DNA of 64,000 bases from Pseudomonadales bacterium (GTDB taxonomy: Bacteria > Pseudomonadota > Gammaproteobacteria > Pseudomonadales > Azotimanducaceae), in contig JAJDVW010000022.1 of NCBI GenBank assembly GCA_022825925.1, positions 287,514-351,513 of the forward strand, written 5' to 3'. Made by a program: the position numbers and the translations under genes. Shown here in pieces: positions 33,449 to 43,200 of this stretch; the stretch's first letter is position 1, and each line of letters begins with the position of its first letter. The notes below the pieces were generated by a model, which worked only from the letters and a program-made list of their open reading frames with translations, had not been told where the DNA came from and searched no databases.

Positions 33449-34375
33449 TCAGTGGTTGAGGGCGGCCACCTCGGGCAGGACCCGCTCGACCAACTGCCGC
33501 GTCTGCTCCAGCATGTCGTCGGTCCCCGAAGCGATCGGCCGCAGCACGAACTTGTGCACGCCGGCCTCGCGGAACTGGTTGAGGAGGCCCATGATCTCGA
33601 CCGTGCCGCCGACGGCCGCGTAGCCCTCCGGGCTGCGCCCGAGGCGCTGCGTGAGGAAGCTGTGGTAGCGCGTGACGATCGGCTCCTCAGGCGATCCGAA
33701 GCGGAACCCGAAACCGGCCCCGTAGTGGTCCTCGTCGATGGTGCGTCCGAGTTCCCCCACCCGCGCCTTGATGGCTGCGATCACGGGTGCCGCCTCGTGG
33801 GCCGAGTCGATGCCCGCTTGCCATCCCGTCCCCCAGCGCGCCGTGCGTTCGATCGCCCGCGGCGCCGAGCCGCCTACCCAGAGCGGCAGCGGGTCCTGTA
33901 TCGGCTTGGGGAAGATCCGCGCCTCGTCCAGCCGGTAGCAGCTACCGTCGAAGCTGACCGGCTCCCCGGTCCACAGGCCGGTCAGGATCTCGAGCCCCTC
34001 GTCCATGCGCCGGCCGCGCCCCTTCGTCGGCGTTCCCGTCGCCACGTAGTCGCGCGAGAAGGAGCTGCCGATGCCGAACGCGGGCAGCAGCCGCCCTTCG
34101 GAGAGCACGTCGATCGTCGCGCACTGCTTGGCGGTGAGCACCGGGTCGCGCAGCCCCAGGCTCGCGACGTTCATGCCGAACTTGATGCGGCGCGTACCGC
34201 CGGCGAGGGCGGCCATGACGCTCATGCACTCGAGTCCGCCGTCGGCGCCGATGATGCGGTCGGACTGCCATATGGAGTCCACCCCACCCGCGTCGCAGAG
34301 ATCCACCCAGCGCCAGAAGCCGCGCGCGTCGTCGAAGTTGAAATTGGCGATGCCGACGCCGGCGCTGATGGTCAC
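33449..34375 (-). CDS. LLM class flavin-dependent oxidoreductase (F420/FMN type)
   Basis: A 308-residue TIM-barrel luciferase-like monooxygenase. The GTG at 34375 has a good GAGGAG site upstream and starts the protein directly at the first strand (TISAGVGIANFNFDDA). Family features are DSIWQSDRIIG, the strand RIKFGMNVASLGLRDPVLTAKQ, LPAFGIGSSFSRDYVATG and PLWVGGSAPRAIERTARWGTGW. The cofactor may be F420 or FMN, which sequence alone does not decide. It is the first gene of the six-gene leftward operon that ends with GST. Confidence 0.85.
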   Translation of the reverse strand: MTISAGVGIANFNFDDARGFWRWVDLCDAGGVDSIWQSDRIIGADGGLECMSVMAALAGGTRRIKFGMNVASLGLRDPVLTAKQCATIDVLSEGRLLPAFGIGSSFSRDYVATGTPTKGRGRRMDEGLEILTGLWTGEPVSFDGSCYRLDEARIFPKPIQDPLPLWVGGSAPRAIERTARWGTGWQAGIDSAHEAAPVIAAIKARVGELGRTIDEDHYGAGFGFRFGSPEEPIVTRYHSFLTQRLGRSPEGYAAVGGTVEIMGLLNQFREAGVHKFVLRPIASGTDDMLEQTRQLVERVLPEVAALNH

Positions 34376-34782
34376 CGCGTGCTCCTCGTCATGGTGGGGA
34401 AAGGGGCCATGATCCCGAAGATACGGCGCGCGGTGCAACCGCTCGGCCGCCGTGAGTCGACGCTACCTGCCGCGGAGGCGGGCCAGTTCCGCAGCCATGA
34501 CCATCGGTTGCCGTTGCTCTTGTCTCCTCGCGTACGGCTATGGACTCCACCGCCGTCCAAACGCCTTCGCCAGCCGTTCCGCGTGCTCGTCGCGCGCCAG
34601 GTCGTCCGGTTCGCATAGCGGGTCTTCGAGGTGCCGCGGGGGGCAACCGTCGGCTTCGGCCTTCGTTCATGGGAACCTGGCGTTCTGATGCCGGCCTCCA
34701 TCGTCGGTCGGGATTGGGACGCGGATGAAGGTCGCAGCTTCCCGAATCGTCACCCTCGCCGACCATGGCCGTTCGCCACTGG
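34376..34782. other. Intergenic region (407 bases) with no intact gene
   Basis: The region holds the promoter of the LLM operon (not resolvable by eye) and lies after the end of the Uma2 gene. Open frames here on both strands have arginine/serine-rich shadow composition. One minus-strand stretch (34538-34666) does read like protein but lacks a start codon and is listed separately. No terminator with a T-tract was seen. Confidence 0.5.
34538..34666 (-). pseudogene. Start-less fragment resembling the tail of a small protein
   Basis: A 42-codon open stretch ends with HLEDPLCEPDDLARDEHAER followed by LAKAFGRRWSP and a stop. Its charged, helix-like composition differs from neighbouring shadow frames and looks like genuine coding sequence, perhaps of a short antitoxin-like protein. 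An in-frame TGA lies immediately upstream and there is no ATG, GTG or TTG in the frame, so it appears broken. The family is not recognised. Confidence 0.25.
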
Positions 34783-35658
34783 CTACGCGTTGCGGTGCCG
34801 GTTCAGCTCTGCGGCCATCGCTGCCTCTCGCCGCAGGGCCTCGTCCCGTTCGCGTTCCGCCTGTTGTCGCGCCCGCGTTTCCGCATCGGCCCTGCGCTCC
34901 GCCGCCTTGCGCTCGCGTTCCGCCTGTCGGCGAGCTTCAGCCTCCGCGTTGCCCCGGCGTTCCGCCTGTTGGCGAGCTTCGGCCTCCGCGTCGCCCCTGT
35001 GCTCCGACTCGGTCAACGTGCGCAGGTCCTCGCCCGTAACCGGGTCATACCAGCGCAGGCCTCGTCGCTCGTTCAGGTGCGCCCACAGGCCCAGCACCTC
35101 GCTGTGCAGGCCCGGTGGACCGTCCGGGTGGATCGGCGATCCGGCGACCTCCTCGTACACCCCGCGACGCAGCCGGAATCCGGCCAGCCGTTCCACGGCC
35201 TCGGGGCGGGCGTCGTACACGAAGTACTCCCGCACGCCGAGCGCCTCGTAGGTCTTCCGCTTCTCCCCGTAATCGCGCCGCCACGTGGAGTTGGATGCCA
35301 CCTCCAGGACGAAGTCGGGCGGCTTGCCTTCGTCCGCGACCACGTAGGACAAGCGGTCCCGCTTCCGGACGCCGAACGACACCAGCACGTCGGGCGCCAC
35401 TCGGGGATAGATGAGGCGCCCCGCTCGGTCCTTGCGGGGCGCCTGCCCGTCGAGTGGCAGGTGGTACATGAAGATGTCCGCGGACACGGCGACGTCGTCG
35501 CGGTTCGCGTAGCGGTGCAGCAGGGCGCCGAAGGTGTGGTGGATCCACCGCGCCTGCTGGTCGCTATCCGGCATGGGCCGGTCGTCCGTTTCCGGCAGGT
35601 CTTCCTCGTGCAGCGCGAGCAGCGCCAGCATCGCATCGCTCGGCGCGGGTTCCGCCAT
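34783..35658 (-). CDS. Uma2 (DUF820) family endonuclease-like protein with coiled-coil tail
   Basis: A 291-residue protein. Residues about 30-205 form the Uma2/DUF820 domain, a PD-(D/E)xK-like fold: PRVAPDVLVSFG (Asp), DFVLEVASNSTWRRDYGEKR (Glu-x-Ala/Ser with Lys) and YEALGVREYFVYD. Residues from about 215 form a charged coiled coil with imperfect repeats of AEARQQAERRGN and AERERKAAERRADAET. Uma2 proteins are abundant, often in many copies per genome, and their role is unresolved, though often linked to mobile or defence DNA. The ATG at 35658 starts just before the conserved region; the longer frame upstream is shadow. Confidence 0.78.
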   Translation of the reverse strand: MAEPAPSDAMLALLALHEEDLPETDDRPMPDSDQQARWIHHTFGALLHRYANRDDVAVSADIFMYHLPLDGQAPRKDRAGRLIYPRVAPDVLVSFGVRKRDRLSYVVADEGKPPDFVLEVASNSTWRRDYGEKRKTYEALGVREYFVYDARPEAVERLAGFRLRRGVYEEVAGSPIHPDGPPGLHSEVLGLWAHLNERRGLRWYDPVTGEDLRTLTESEHRGDAEAEARQQAERRGNAEAEARRQAERERKAAERRADAETRARQQAERERDEALRREAAMAAELNRHRNA

Positions 35659-36083
35659 GGCCTGGCTCCTGTTTCTGTCCGTGCCGCCTCTGACCGCTGC
35701 GTCCCGGGTTTTTCCGGCGGACCGTAGCACAGCCACCGCCGCCGCCAAAGGGGCGGTGGGCGTGCGTCCAGGTGGCGTGCGGGCCGGCGCGGCCGGCGCG
35801 CCGCGTGGGGGTCCGTGAGGTCATGATCGCCGGCCATGTTCGACCTGCCCCGACGCGCCGTAAACGGCAAACGGCTGACGTGGTTACGGTCGATGGCTGA
35901 CGCGAACGCGGGCCAAAGTCTCAGGATCGCGCGAGCGTTGGACACGCGTCACCGGGTCCTTTGAAGACGGGCTGGGTTCGCCGTCCGCGTCGCCTTTCGC
36001 TCACAGTCCCCCGCCTTCTGCCAAACTCCCGCCGGTCGATATAGGCTACGGGGTGCTCGCGGGCCGATTCGAAAGGGGGGCAT
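35659..36083. other. Intergenic region (425 bases) between Uma2 and the type III R-M genes
   Basis: A divergent gap at the left side of the restriction locus. No intact gene is evident on either strand. It should contain promoters for both Uma2 (leftward) and mod (rightward); a candidate for the latter is listed at 36016-36045. A run GTAAACGGCAAACGGCTGAC (about 35861-35880) holds a short direct repeat of AAACGGC. No integrase, att-like repeat or terminator was identified. Confidence 0.45.
36016..36045 (+). promoter_or_regulatory. Candidate promoter for mod-res
   Basis: TTCTGC (36016-36021) and TATAGG (36040-36045) are spaced by 18 bases and lie 39 bases before the GTG start of mod. The match to sigma-70 boxes is partial, and the call depends on position in the only AT-containing stretch of the gap. 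Confidence 0.3.
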
Positions 36084-37712
36084 GTGACCACGCTTGGGTT
36101 CAAGGGTAGGGTGTTCGTGGAGAACCACCATCTGGCTGTGCCCTACCACGAACTCAACCCGGTGCGGGCCAACGGGCTGTCGGAGAAGGCGAGCCTGCAC
36201 GACAACCTGATCGTGCACGGCGACAATCTGGCCGCGCTCAAGGCGCTGCTCCCCACGCACCACGGCAAGGTGAAGTGCATCTTCATCGATCCGCCCTACA
36301 ACACCGGCAATGAAGGCTGGGCGTACAACGACAAGGTCAACTCGCCGCTGATGCAGGACTGGCTCGGCAAGGTGGTGGATCGGGAGGACCTGACGCGGCA
36401 CGACAAGTGGTGCTGCATGATGCTCCCCCGGCTCAAGCTGCTGCGGGAACTCCTGCGGGACGACGGTGCCATCTTCGTCACCATTGACGACAACGAGGTG
36501 CATCGGCTCCGGTCGCTGATGGACGAGGTGTTCGGCGAAGACAACTTCGTTGCCACGGTGATTTGGCACAAGATGGACAGTCCCAAGAACACCGCGCGGC
36601 ACTTCAGTGAGGACCACGACTACATGCTGGTCTACGCGAGAAACGCCGCCGACTGGACTCCCAACTCCCTTCCTCGTAGCGAAAAGATGTTGAAGCGCTA
36701 CAAGAACCCAGATTCTGATCCGCGGGGACCATGGCTGCTGAGCGACTTGGCTGCGCGGAACGAATACAGTCAAGGTCGATATGCGATTACCACCCCGAAT
36801 GGGAAGGTCATTGGCGGGCCACCCGCAGGTAGCTACTGGCGAGTGAACAGGGCGCGTTTCGAGGAACTCAAGGCCGACGGGAGGATCTGGTGGGGAAAGT
36901 CGGGGAACAACAGGCCAGGTATCAAACGCTTTCTTTCAGAAGTTCGTGAAGGTGTTGTCCCCCAAACACTCTGGCCTTGGCAAGACGCGGGTAGCACCAG
37001 GAATGCCAAGCAGGAGCTAAGCGGGGTACTTGGACTTGAACCGGGGCAAGACGTCTTCGTAACGCCAAAGCCGTCGAAACTGGTGCGACGGGTCCTCCAG
37101 ATCGCTACGGACCAAGACTCCGTGGTCCTCGACTCCTTTGCCGGCTCGGCGGCTACCGCGCATGCGGTGTTGGCGCTGAACGAGGAAGACGGCGGCAGCC
37201 GGCGCTTCGTTCTCGTGGAGTGCGAGGACTACGCGGATACGATTACGGCCGAACGGGTGAGACGCGTGATCGGGGGCGTCCCGGACGCCAAGGACCCGGT
37301 GTTGCAGGCCGGTTACGGCGGGACGTTCAGCTACTTCGAACTCGGCGGCGCGCTCCGTCGTGAATCCATGCTCGACGGCTCGACGCTCCCGTCCTGGGAG
37401 AAGCTCGCGAGCTACATCTTTTTCACGGCGACCGGCGAGGAGTTCGATGCCGGCGCCGCAGACCTCGAGAAATGGTTCGTGGGACGGAGCAGACTCTACG
37501 ATGTCTACCTGATATACGTAGATGACGTCGCGGTCTTGAAGGACATGGCCCTCACGCTGCCGATCATGCGCGAGCTGCCTCCGACCGATCGCAGGAAGCT
37601 GGTGTTCGCGCCGACCAAGTACGTCGATCAGGAACTGCTGCATCAGGAGCGCATCGTCTTCCAGCAACTGCCGTTCGAGATCTACGAGTCGGCCGACAGA
37701 CTGGCGCCGTGA
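36084..37712 (+). CDS. mod: Type III restriction-modification DNA methyltransferase subunit (Mod)
   Basis: A 542-residue N6-adenine methyltransferase of the beta class: the catalytic DPPY motif (D69-PPYNTG) comes before the AdoMet-binding motif (DSFAGSAATAHAV, about 349-361). The spacing between them, about 280 residues, holds the target-recognition region. VTIDDNEVHRLRSLMDEVFG is characteristic of type III Mod proteins. It would methylate one strand of a short asymmetric site and guide the Res subunit. The GTG start follows AAAGGGGGG. Its stop overlaps the res start (GTGA). Base composition in 36600-37000 is noticeably less GC-rich than neighbouring housekeeping genes, a sign of transfer. 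Confidence 0.9.
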   Translation: MTTLGFKGRVFVENHHLAVPYHELNPVRANGLSEKASLHDNLIVHGDNLAALKALLPTHHGKVKCIFIDPPYNTGNEGWAYNDKVNSPLMQDWLGKVVDREDLTRHDKWCCMMLPRLKLLRELLRDDGAIFVTIDDNEVHRLRSLMDEVFGEDNFVATVIWHKMDSPKNTARHFSEDHDYMLVYARNAADWTPNSLPRSEKMLKRYKNPDSDPRGPWLLSDLAARNEYSQGRYAITTPNGKVIGGPPAGSYWRVNRARFEELKADGRIWWGKSGNNRPGIKRFLSEVREGVVPQTLWPWQDAGSTRNAKQELSGVLGLEPGQDVFVTPKPSKLVRRVLQIATDQDSVVLDSFAGSAATAHAVLALNEEDGGSRRFVLVECEDYADTITAERVRRVIGGVPDAKDPVLQAGYGGTFSYFELGGALRRESMLDGSTLPSWEKLASYIFFTATGEEFDAGAADLEKWFVGRSRLYDVYLIYVDDVAVLKDMALTLPIMRELPPTDRRKLVFAPTKYVDQELLHQERIVFQQLPFEIYESADRLAP

Positions 37713-40228
37713 TCCTCAAGGAGTTCCAGAAGCGGGCGCTGTCGCGGGCTCGGAGCTACCTCGACTGCCTGGACGAGTGGCGGGGCAAGGCGGCCGAGCT
37801 ACAGAAGGTGGATCCTGACTACGACTGGGTCGCCCGGGCCTGGCAACGGACCGTACCGGAGCGTGCGTACGTGCCACGCAAGAACGGTTTGGGACAACCT
37901 TTGCCGACGTTCTGCCTGAAGATCCCCACGGGCGGCGGCAAGACGCTGTTGGCCGTCAAGATCATCGATCTCGTGAACGTCCACTTCCGACGGCGGCAGC
38001 CGGGTCTGGTCCTCTGGATCGTTCCCACCACGCAGATCTACAACCAGACGTTGCGGGCGCTCAAGGACCGGGACCATCCCTATCGCCAGCAACTCGATGT
38101 GGCGTCCGCTGGACGCACGACCGTCCTCGAGAAGAACACCCACTTCCGCCCGGACGATGTGCGGGAGAACTTGTGCGTACTGCTGCTGATGCTCCCGTCG
38201 GCGAACCGGGCGACCAAGGAGCACCTGCGGATGTTCCGCGACAACGGTGGCTTCGGACGTTTCTTCCCGAGGGACGACGACGTGACGGGACACCGCGAGC
38301 TGGTCGAGCGAGTGCCCAATCTGGACGTCTTCGAATGCGGGAGCGGCCTGTGGGAACGTCCCGTCAAGACGTCGCTTGGCAACACGCTACGTGTGCTTGA
38401 GCCGCTCATCGTCCTCGACGAGGGGCACAAGGCCTACAGCGCGGGGGCGCGGGCCACGCTGGAGGGCTTCAATCCGTGCATGGTCGTCGAACTCTCGGCG
38501 ACGCCGCCAAGGACCGCGAACGTGCTTGTCGAGGTGTCGGGGCGAGATCTCCTGGCAGAGGAGATGATCAAGCTGGACCTGCACATCCGCAACAGTGACA
38601 GCGTCGACTGGAAGCACACACTGCTGGCTTCCATCGAGCATCGGCAGTGGCTCGAAGAAGAAAGCGCGCTCCACGAGGCCGCAAGCGGCACCTACATCCG
38701 GCCGATCTGCGTGATTCAGGTCGAGCGTACCGGCCGCGAGCAGCGTGATGCGGGACGCATCCATGCCGAGGACGCACGCGACTACCTCCTGACCTATCCG
38801 GGGATCCGTCCCGAGCACATCGCCGTCAAGACCAGCCAGCGGGACGAATTGAAGGAGGCGGACGACGCCGGGGGCCTGCTCGCCCGCGGCTGCCCGATCC
38901 GCTTCATCATCACGAAGCAGGCGCTGCAGGAAGGTTGGGACTGCGCCTTCGCGTATGTGCTGACCATCCTCTCGAATCCCAGCTCCCGCACGGCGCTGAC
39001 GCAACTCGTCGGCCGCATTCTCCGCCAGCCCTCCGCGAGAAAGACGCACGTCGCGGCACTGGACGAGAGCTACGTGTTCTGCTTCCGGCGGCGGGGCCAG
39101 GATCTGCTGCAGGAGGTTCGCAAGGGGTTTGGGCTCGAGGGCCTGTCGGGTCTTGAAGGACGGGTCGTGATGGAATCGGACGGCGACACGCAATCGGGGG
39201 ACCTGATTTCACAGGAGCCCCGTCCGCGCTTTCGGGATGCCGCCCGGGGTCTGGTGCTGCCCGCGTTCGCGATCCGGGACGAGGGGCGCTGGCGGCTCGT
39301 CTACCACGAGGCGGACATCCTGTCGCGCGTACCCTGGGACGAAGTGGACGTGACGCCGCTCCATGATCTCGAACTCGAAGCCGAAGCTGGCGGTGAGTTG
39401 GAGCTGCGAGCCGGGCTTGATGACGACATCGAGATCGAGCGGGTCCGCACGGGGACCCGGGAAGGAGAGTTGGACTACTACTTCGCGGCCAGTCACCTGG
39501 TGGAGACCGTGCCGAACCCATGGCGGGGCAGGGAACTCGCTGCCAGCGTTTTCCACAAGCTCGTGGAGAAGCACGGAGAGCGACGCGTCGCGGCGAGCTA
39601 CGTCTTCATCCTTGAAGAGATTCGCAAACGCGTTGAGGCGGAACGTGACCGGCTTGCACGCAGGGTGTTCGAGGAACTGCTTCGCGAAGGAGTCATGCGG
39701 TTCATGGTCGTAACCGAAGAACTCGGCTTCAACCGGCCGCCTCCGAAGATCGAGCTACGCGACGGCGCCGTGCAAGCGAACCGCGAGGATGGCAGCCCGT
39801 ACATGCGCAGCCTGTTCGACCGCACCGCCGAGGAGGAACTGAACGGCCTGGAAAACAGGGTCGCGACCTACCTCGACCGGCAGGAGCGCCTCTTCTTTTG
39901 GTACCGCAACCGCCCTCGCAAGGACTACTTCGTCCAGGGTTGGAGGCGTAGCCGCATCTACGCGGACTTCGTGTTCGCCTTGCAGGGCGGGGACGATGGC
40001 GGGGGCAACGTCTTCAGCGAAGTGTTCGTCATGGAGACGAAGGGCCTGCACTTGAAGGACGCGGAAGACACGGGCTACAAGCGCTCGGTGTTCGATATCT
40101 GCTCGGAACAGGCGCGGAAGGCGGATTGGGCGGAGTTGGCGCCTGCGATGCGCGACACGGTCGTGCGGTTCGAGGTGGTCGACGAGGAGGAGTGGGAGCG
40201 GCGGTTGAACGGGATGTTTTTGGAATGA
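37709..40228 (+). CDS. res: Type III restriction enzyme Res subunit (SF2 helicase-nuclease)
   Basis: An 839-residue protein with SF2 helicase motifs: Walker A TGGGKT (about residues 74-79), motif II DEGH (237-240, instead of DEAH/DExH), ELSATPP (motif III) and LVGRILRQP (motif VI). A C-terminal PD-(D/E)xK nuclease site is visible as YADFVF (D753) and VMETKG (E776, K778), as expected for type III Res, which translocates or slides after ATP hydrolysis and cuts unmethylated DNA. All catalytic residues look intact. It is co-translated with mod through a GTGA overlap. Confidence 0.9.
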   Translation: MILKEFQKRALSRARSYLDCLDEWRGKAAELQKVDPDYDWVARAWQRTVPERAYVPRKNGLGQPLPTFCLKIPTGGGKTLLAVKIIDLVNVHFRRRQPGLVLWIVPTTQIYNQTLRALKDRDHPYRQQLDVASAGRTTVLEKNTHFRPDDVRENLCVLLLMLPSANRATKEHLRMFRDNGGFGRFFPRDDDVTGHRELVERVPNLDVFECGSGLWERPVKTSLGNTLRVLEPLIVLDEGHKAYSAGARATLEGFNPCMVVELSATPPRTANVLVEVSGRDLLAEEMIKLDLHIRNSDSVDWKHTLLASIEHRQWLEEESALHEAASGTYIRPICVIQVERTGREQRDAGRIHAEDARDYLLTYPGIRPEHIAVKTSQRDELKEADDAGGLLARGCPIRFIITKQALQEGWDCAFAYVLTILSNPSSRTALTQLVGRILRQPSARKTHVAALDESYVFCFRRRGQDLLQEVRKGFGLEGLSGLEGRVVMESDGDTQSGDLISQEPRPRFRDAARGLVLPAFAIRDEGRWRLVYHEADILSRVPWDEVDVTPLHDLELEAEAGGELELRAGLDDDIEIERVRTGTREGELDYYFAASHLVETVPNPWRGRELAASVFHKLVEKHGERRVAASYVFILEEIRKRVEAERDRLARRVFEELLREGVMRFMVVTEELGFNRPPPKIELRDGAVQANREDGSPYMRSLFDRTAEEELNGLENRVATYLDRQERLFFWYRNRPRKDYFVQGWRRSRIYADFVFALQGGDDGGGNVFSEVFVMETKGLHLKDAEDTGYKRSVFDICSEQARKADWAELAPAMRDTVVRFEVVDEEEWERRLNGMFLE

Positions 40229-40245
40229 GGGTTGGCCGGTTGCGG

Positions 40246-43200
40246 CTAAATCTCCCAGAAGGCTTGCTCTTCGGCGTCGCGGGCGCTTGCCTTCTCGATC
40301 TCGTGTTCGAGTTGACGGCACATGCGTTTGGCCCAGCGCGTTACGCGTGGGACGGGATGGTCATGTAGGGACCTGAGGGGCGTTCGGTATTGGGCGAAGT
40401 AGGTGGTGAGCGAACCAGACCAACTGTAGGAGCCAATCTGCCGACGGGCAGCCTCAAGCATATCCTCGTCGTCACCGAACTGATCGAGCAGGCGGCGGAA
40501 AGTCGGATGCAGCAGCGACTCGTTCGACTCCTCGCGGCCGGAGACCAGCACGGGGACGATACTCGCGGCACACGCAGGCGCCGCATCGGGGAATGCGCTG
40601 CACCAGGCGATTAGCGTGTCGGGAGGCAGGCTCTCGATTGGCGGTGGAGAGCCGCTCTTGTGCAGGGCAGGTTGACTGGCGAGGGCCATCTGTAGAACGA
40701 CACTCTCGGTTGTGTTGCCAAGAATCCGTTGGCCGATGATTGGCCACGCGATATCCGGGAACCCGGAGAGTAGGTCCGGGAGAAGCGGCGATAGCAGGTC
40801 GAACGAACGTTGCCACGCACCTTCCTGCGTCAATCCTTGGGAGGCGACAAGCGCAAGCCTGCAAGCATCTTCGTCGTGACGGCCTTGCTCGAGGAGCCAC
40901 CGGAGCAGAGCGGCCGCGTGATAGGCCACGTTCCCGGACTGCCGTGGTACGTCGGTTTGCGCGATGCTGCTCGCCATTTGGATGAGTTGGGGCCGGAGTC
41001 TTTCTAGGCGTTGGCGATCTCCGTGGACCAACATGGTCATCAGATCCACGGTGGTGGCTAGGCCTGCGAAACCGTGTTGGTAAAGTTCGTCGAAGAGCGA
41101 CGCGAGCCCGTCCGTAGAGACGTTGGAGAGCACGCTGCCGAGTGCCCAGGTTTCGAGCGACTGAGGTGGGAGGTGGCCGGCCCGGAGGGCGCCAATAGCC
41201 AGGGAGAGGTCGCCGTCGACGAGGCCCAGTCGCGCGCAGATCGCCGGCAGCGAGCGGGCCAGATTCTTCGACTCGGAGACCTCTCGCTTGAAGCGCTCGA
41301 CGGCGCCGTAATCTCGTTCCGAGAGGCCCGTCAGGAATCCGGCGAGGAGGTCGAAGTTCCGCTCGACATCGGGTGCTTCCAGGAGCGCGTTCACGAGGCG
41401 TCGAAGCCAGTCCTCCGGTGAATCGATACGAGCGCCGAGGAATTCCCCGAAAAGACCAGTCCACCGTTGAGAGCCGCTACATAGTTTGGGGATTCGGGCA
41501 GCTAGTACTGACGGGTGGTGAAGCGCCTCGGCTGCGATGGCGTGCACCGCTTCAAGCTGCTTCCTACCTCGTTCCTGGTAGTCGAGGTCCTCTCCGAGCG
41601 GGTAGTCGAACGGCATGTGTGATACGAGGTCGTGGATGCGATCGGACAAGGTCGCCGGCTCAAGGGATTCGATCAATCGACGTGCGCGTTGGGCAATCTC
41701 GGGCGGCACGTCGGCCGCGTTGAACCGGACGAAGTCGCCAAGGCTCTCGGCAGCCTCGGGCCATGCGCCAACCGCATCCCGCACGCGCTGAACTGTTTCC
41801 TCGACGACACTCATCAAGCCCCACAAGACGAGTGCCCGTAGCTTGCGTCCCAGCTCGGCCTTCGTTTGTTGACCGACGGTGTCCCGGACCATTGCCGCGT
41901 CTGCGACGAGTTCAACGCATGCAGTGACGTACCTTGCGGCGTCTTCTCCAGTTGGAGGCCGCCATGGCTCGAGGGCGGGTCGCGACCCGTGCGTTTCGGC
42001 ACCGACCATGCGCCAGGAACCCGTGGTACTTGCACCCGCCAGAAGGGCTTTGGCGACGACGGCCCGCTGCTCTGAGCCTCCGCTGCTGGCGGCCTCCCGA
42101 AGGATCGCGAGGCGCTGGCTGCCATCTGCTTCTGTCGCGCCGCCAACTAGCGGGAACAACCCTGCGAATTGGCCGGTCGCGTTGTTGGAAATGCCGTCCT
42201 CGGTCTCGGCGACAGCGAGGCGCAGCATTAGCCACGCTGCCTCTTCGAAGGTGTCTTCGCGGAATGCGATTCTGGCAATAGCCTCGACGAGATCGCGCCG
42301 AGGCCCATCCCGCACGGTGCATAGATCGCTCAAGTCGTCCAGACACCGGCGCAAACAGGCCACTGTCCCCTGCGCGTCAATGGCGGCTAGGCGGTAGAGC
42401 ACCGACGAGTTATCTCGTCGGTGCAAGGCATCCTGACTCTCGAGGGCACCATTGGGTCGGAGGACGAACTTGGCAACCCGCATCGCGATATCGGTTTGGT
42501 TGATCCACTCCAGCTGACGGGCGACATTCGCCTTGAGCCTCGGGTCCACATCGCCGGCAAGAAGTTCGCTCCATTGATTCGTCGTCCACTCCCGCCATTG
42601 CAGCTCGGTCAGCCACATGGCTACGGGCCGTGGCTGAAGCACCAGTAGGCCGCCACGTCGCTGAACGACGCCGCGATCCAGTAGTCTTTCGATCGAAACG
42701 TGCATGTCGGCCGGCGTGAGTCGGTGTCCCCATTCGGCCAAGTCCGTGGTCTCGCTCTGGTCGGAGGTGTGACGCACGGTGCCGAACGCTGCAATGAGCA
42801 TGGCGGTTCGCATGACCGTTTCCGGCGCCGGGTCGTTGCGCCCGCAAAGGAACGCTCGGACGAAGTCCTTGTCGGTCGAATGGGCTACGGGTGTGCGCTC
42901 GGTCCACGAGTTGGCGACGCGGACGGCGATGGTCGGAAAGCCGGCTGAAAACAAGACGAGGCGGCGTCGGTCCTCGGAGGCAAGACCCGGCAACAGGCGG
43001 TCGATGATGCCCTCGGCGACTGTCCGCGGAGCGAGATCGACCCGTGCCGTAGAGCCTTCCCCGGCACTTGGGGAGCAGGCGTCGTCGCTGTCGATGGTGA
43101 CTAGCGAAAGCCCGCTGCCCGGCCCCGTCACCATCGACACGAGGCGCTCATGCGTCCGCTGGGCACAGTCGTCGACCACGACGATGGCGCGTGTTCCGTG

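Noticed and set aside
34389..34766. Minus-strand 125-codon open frame in the gap before Uma2
   Set aside because: Arg/Pro/Ser-rich composition, no ribosome site and no domain; overlaps the LLM promoter region.
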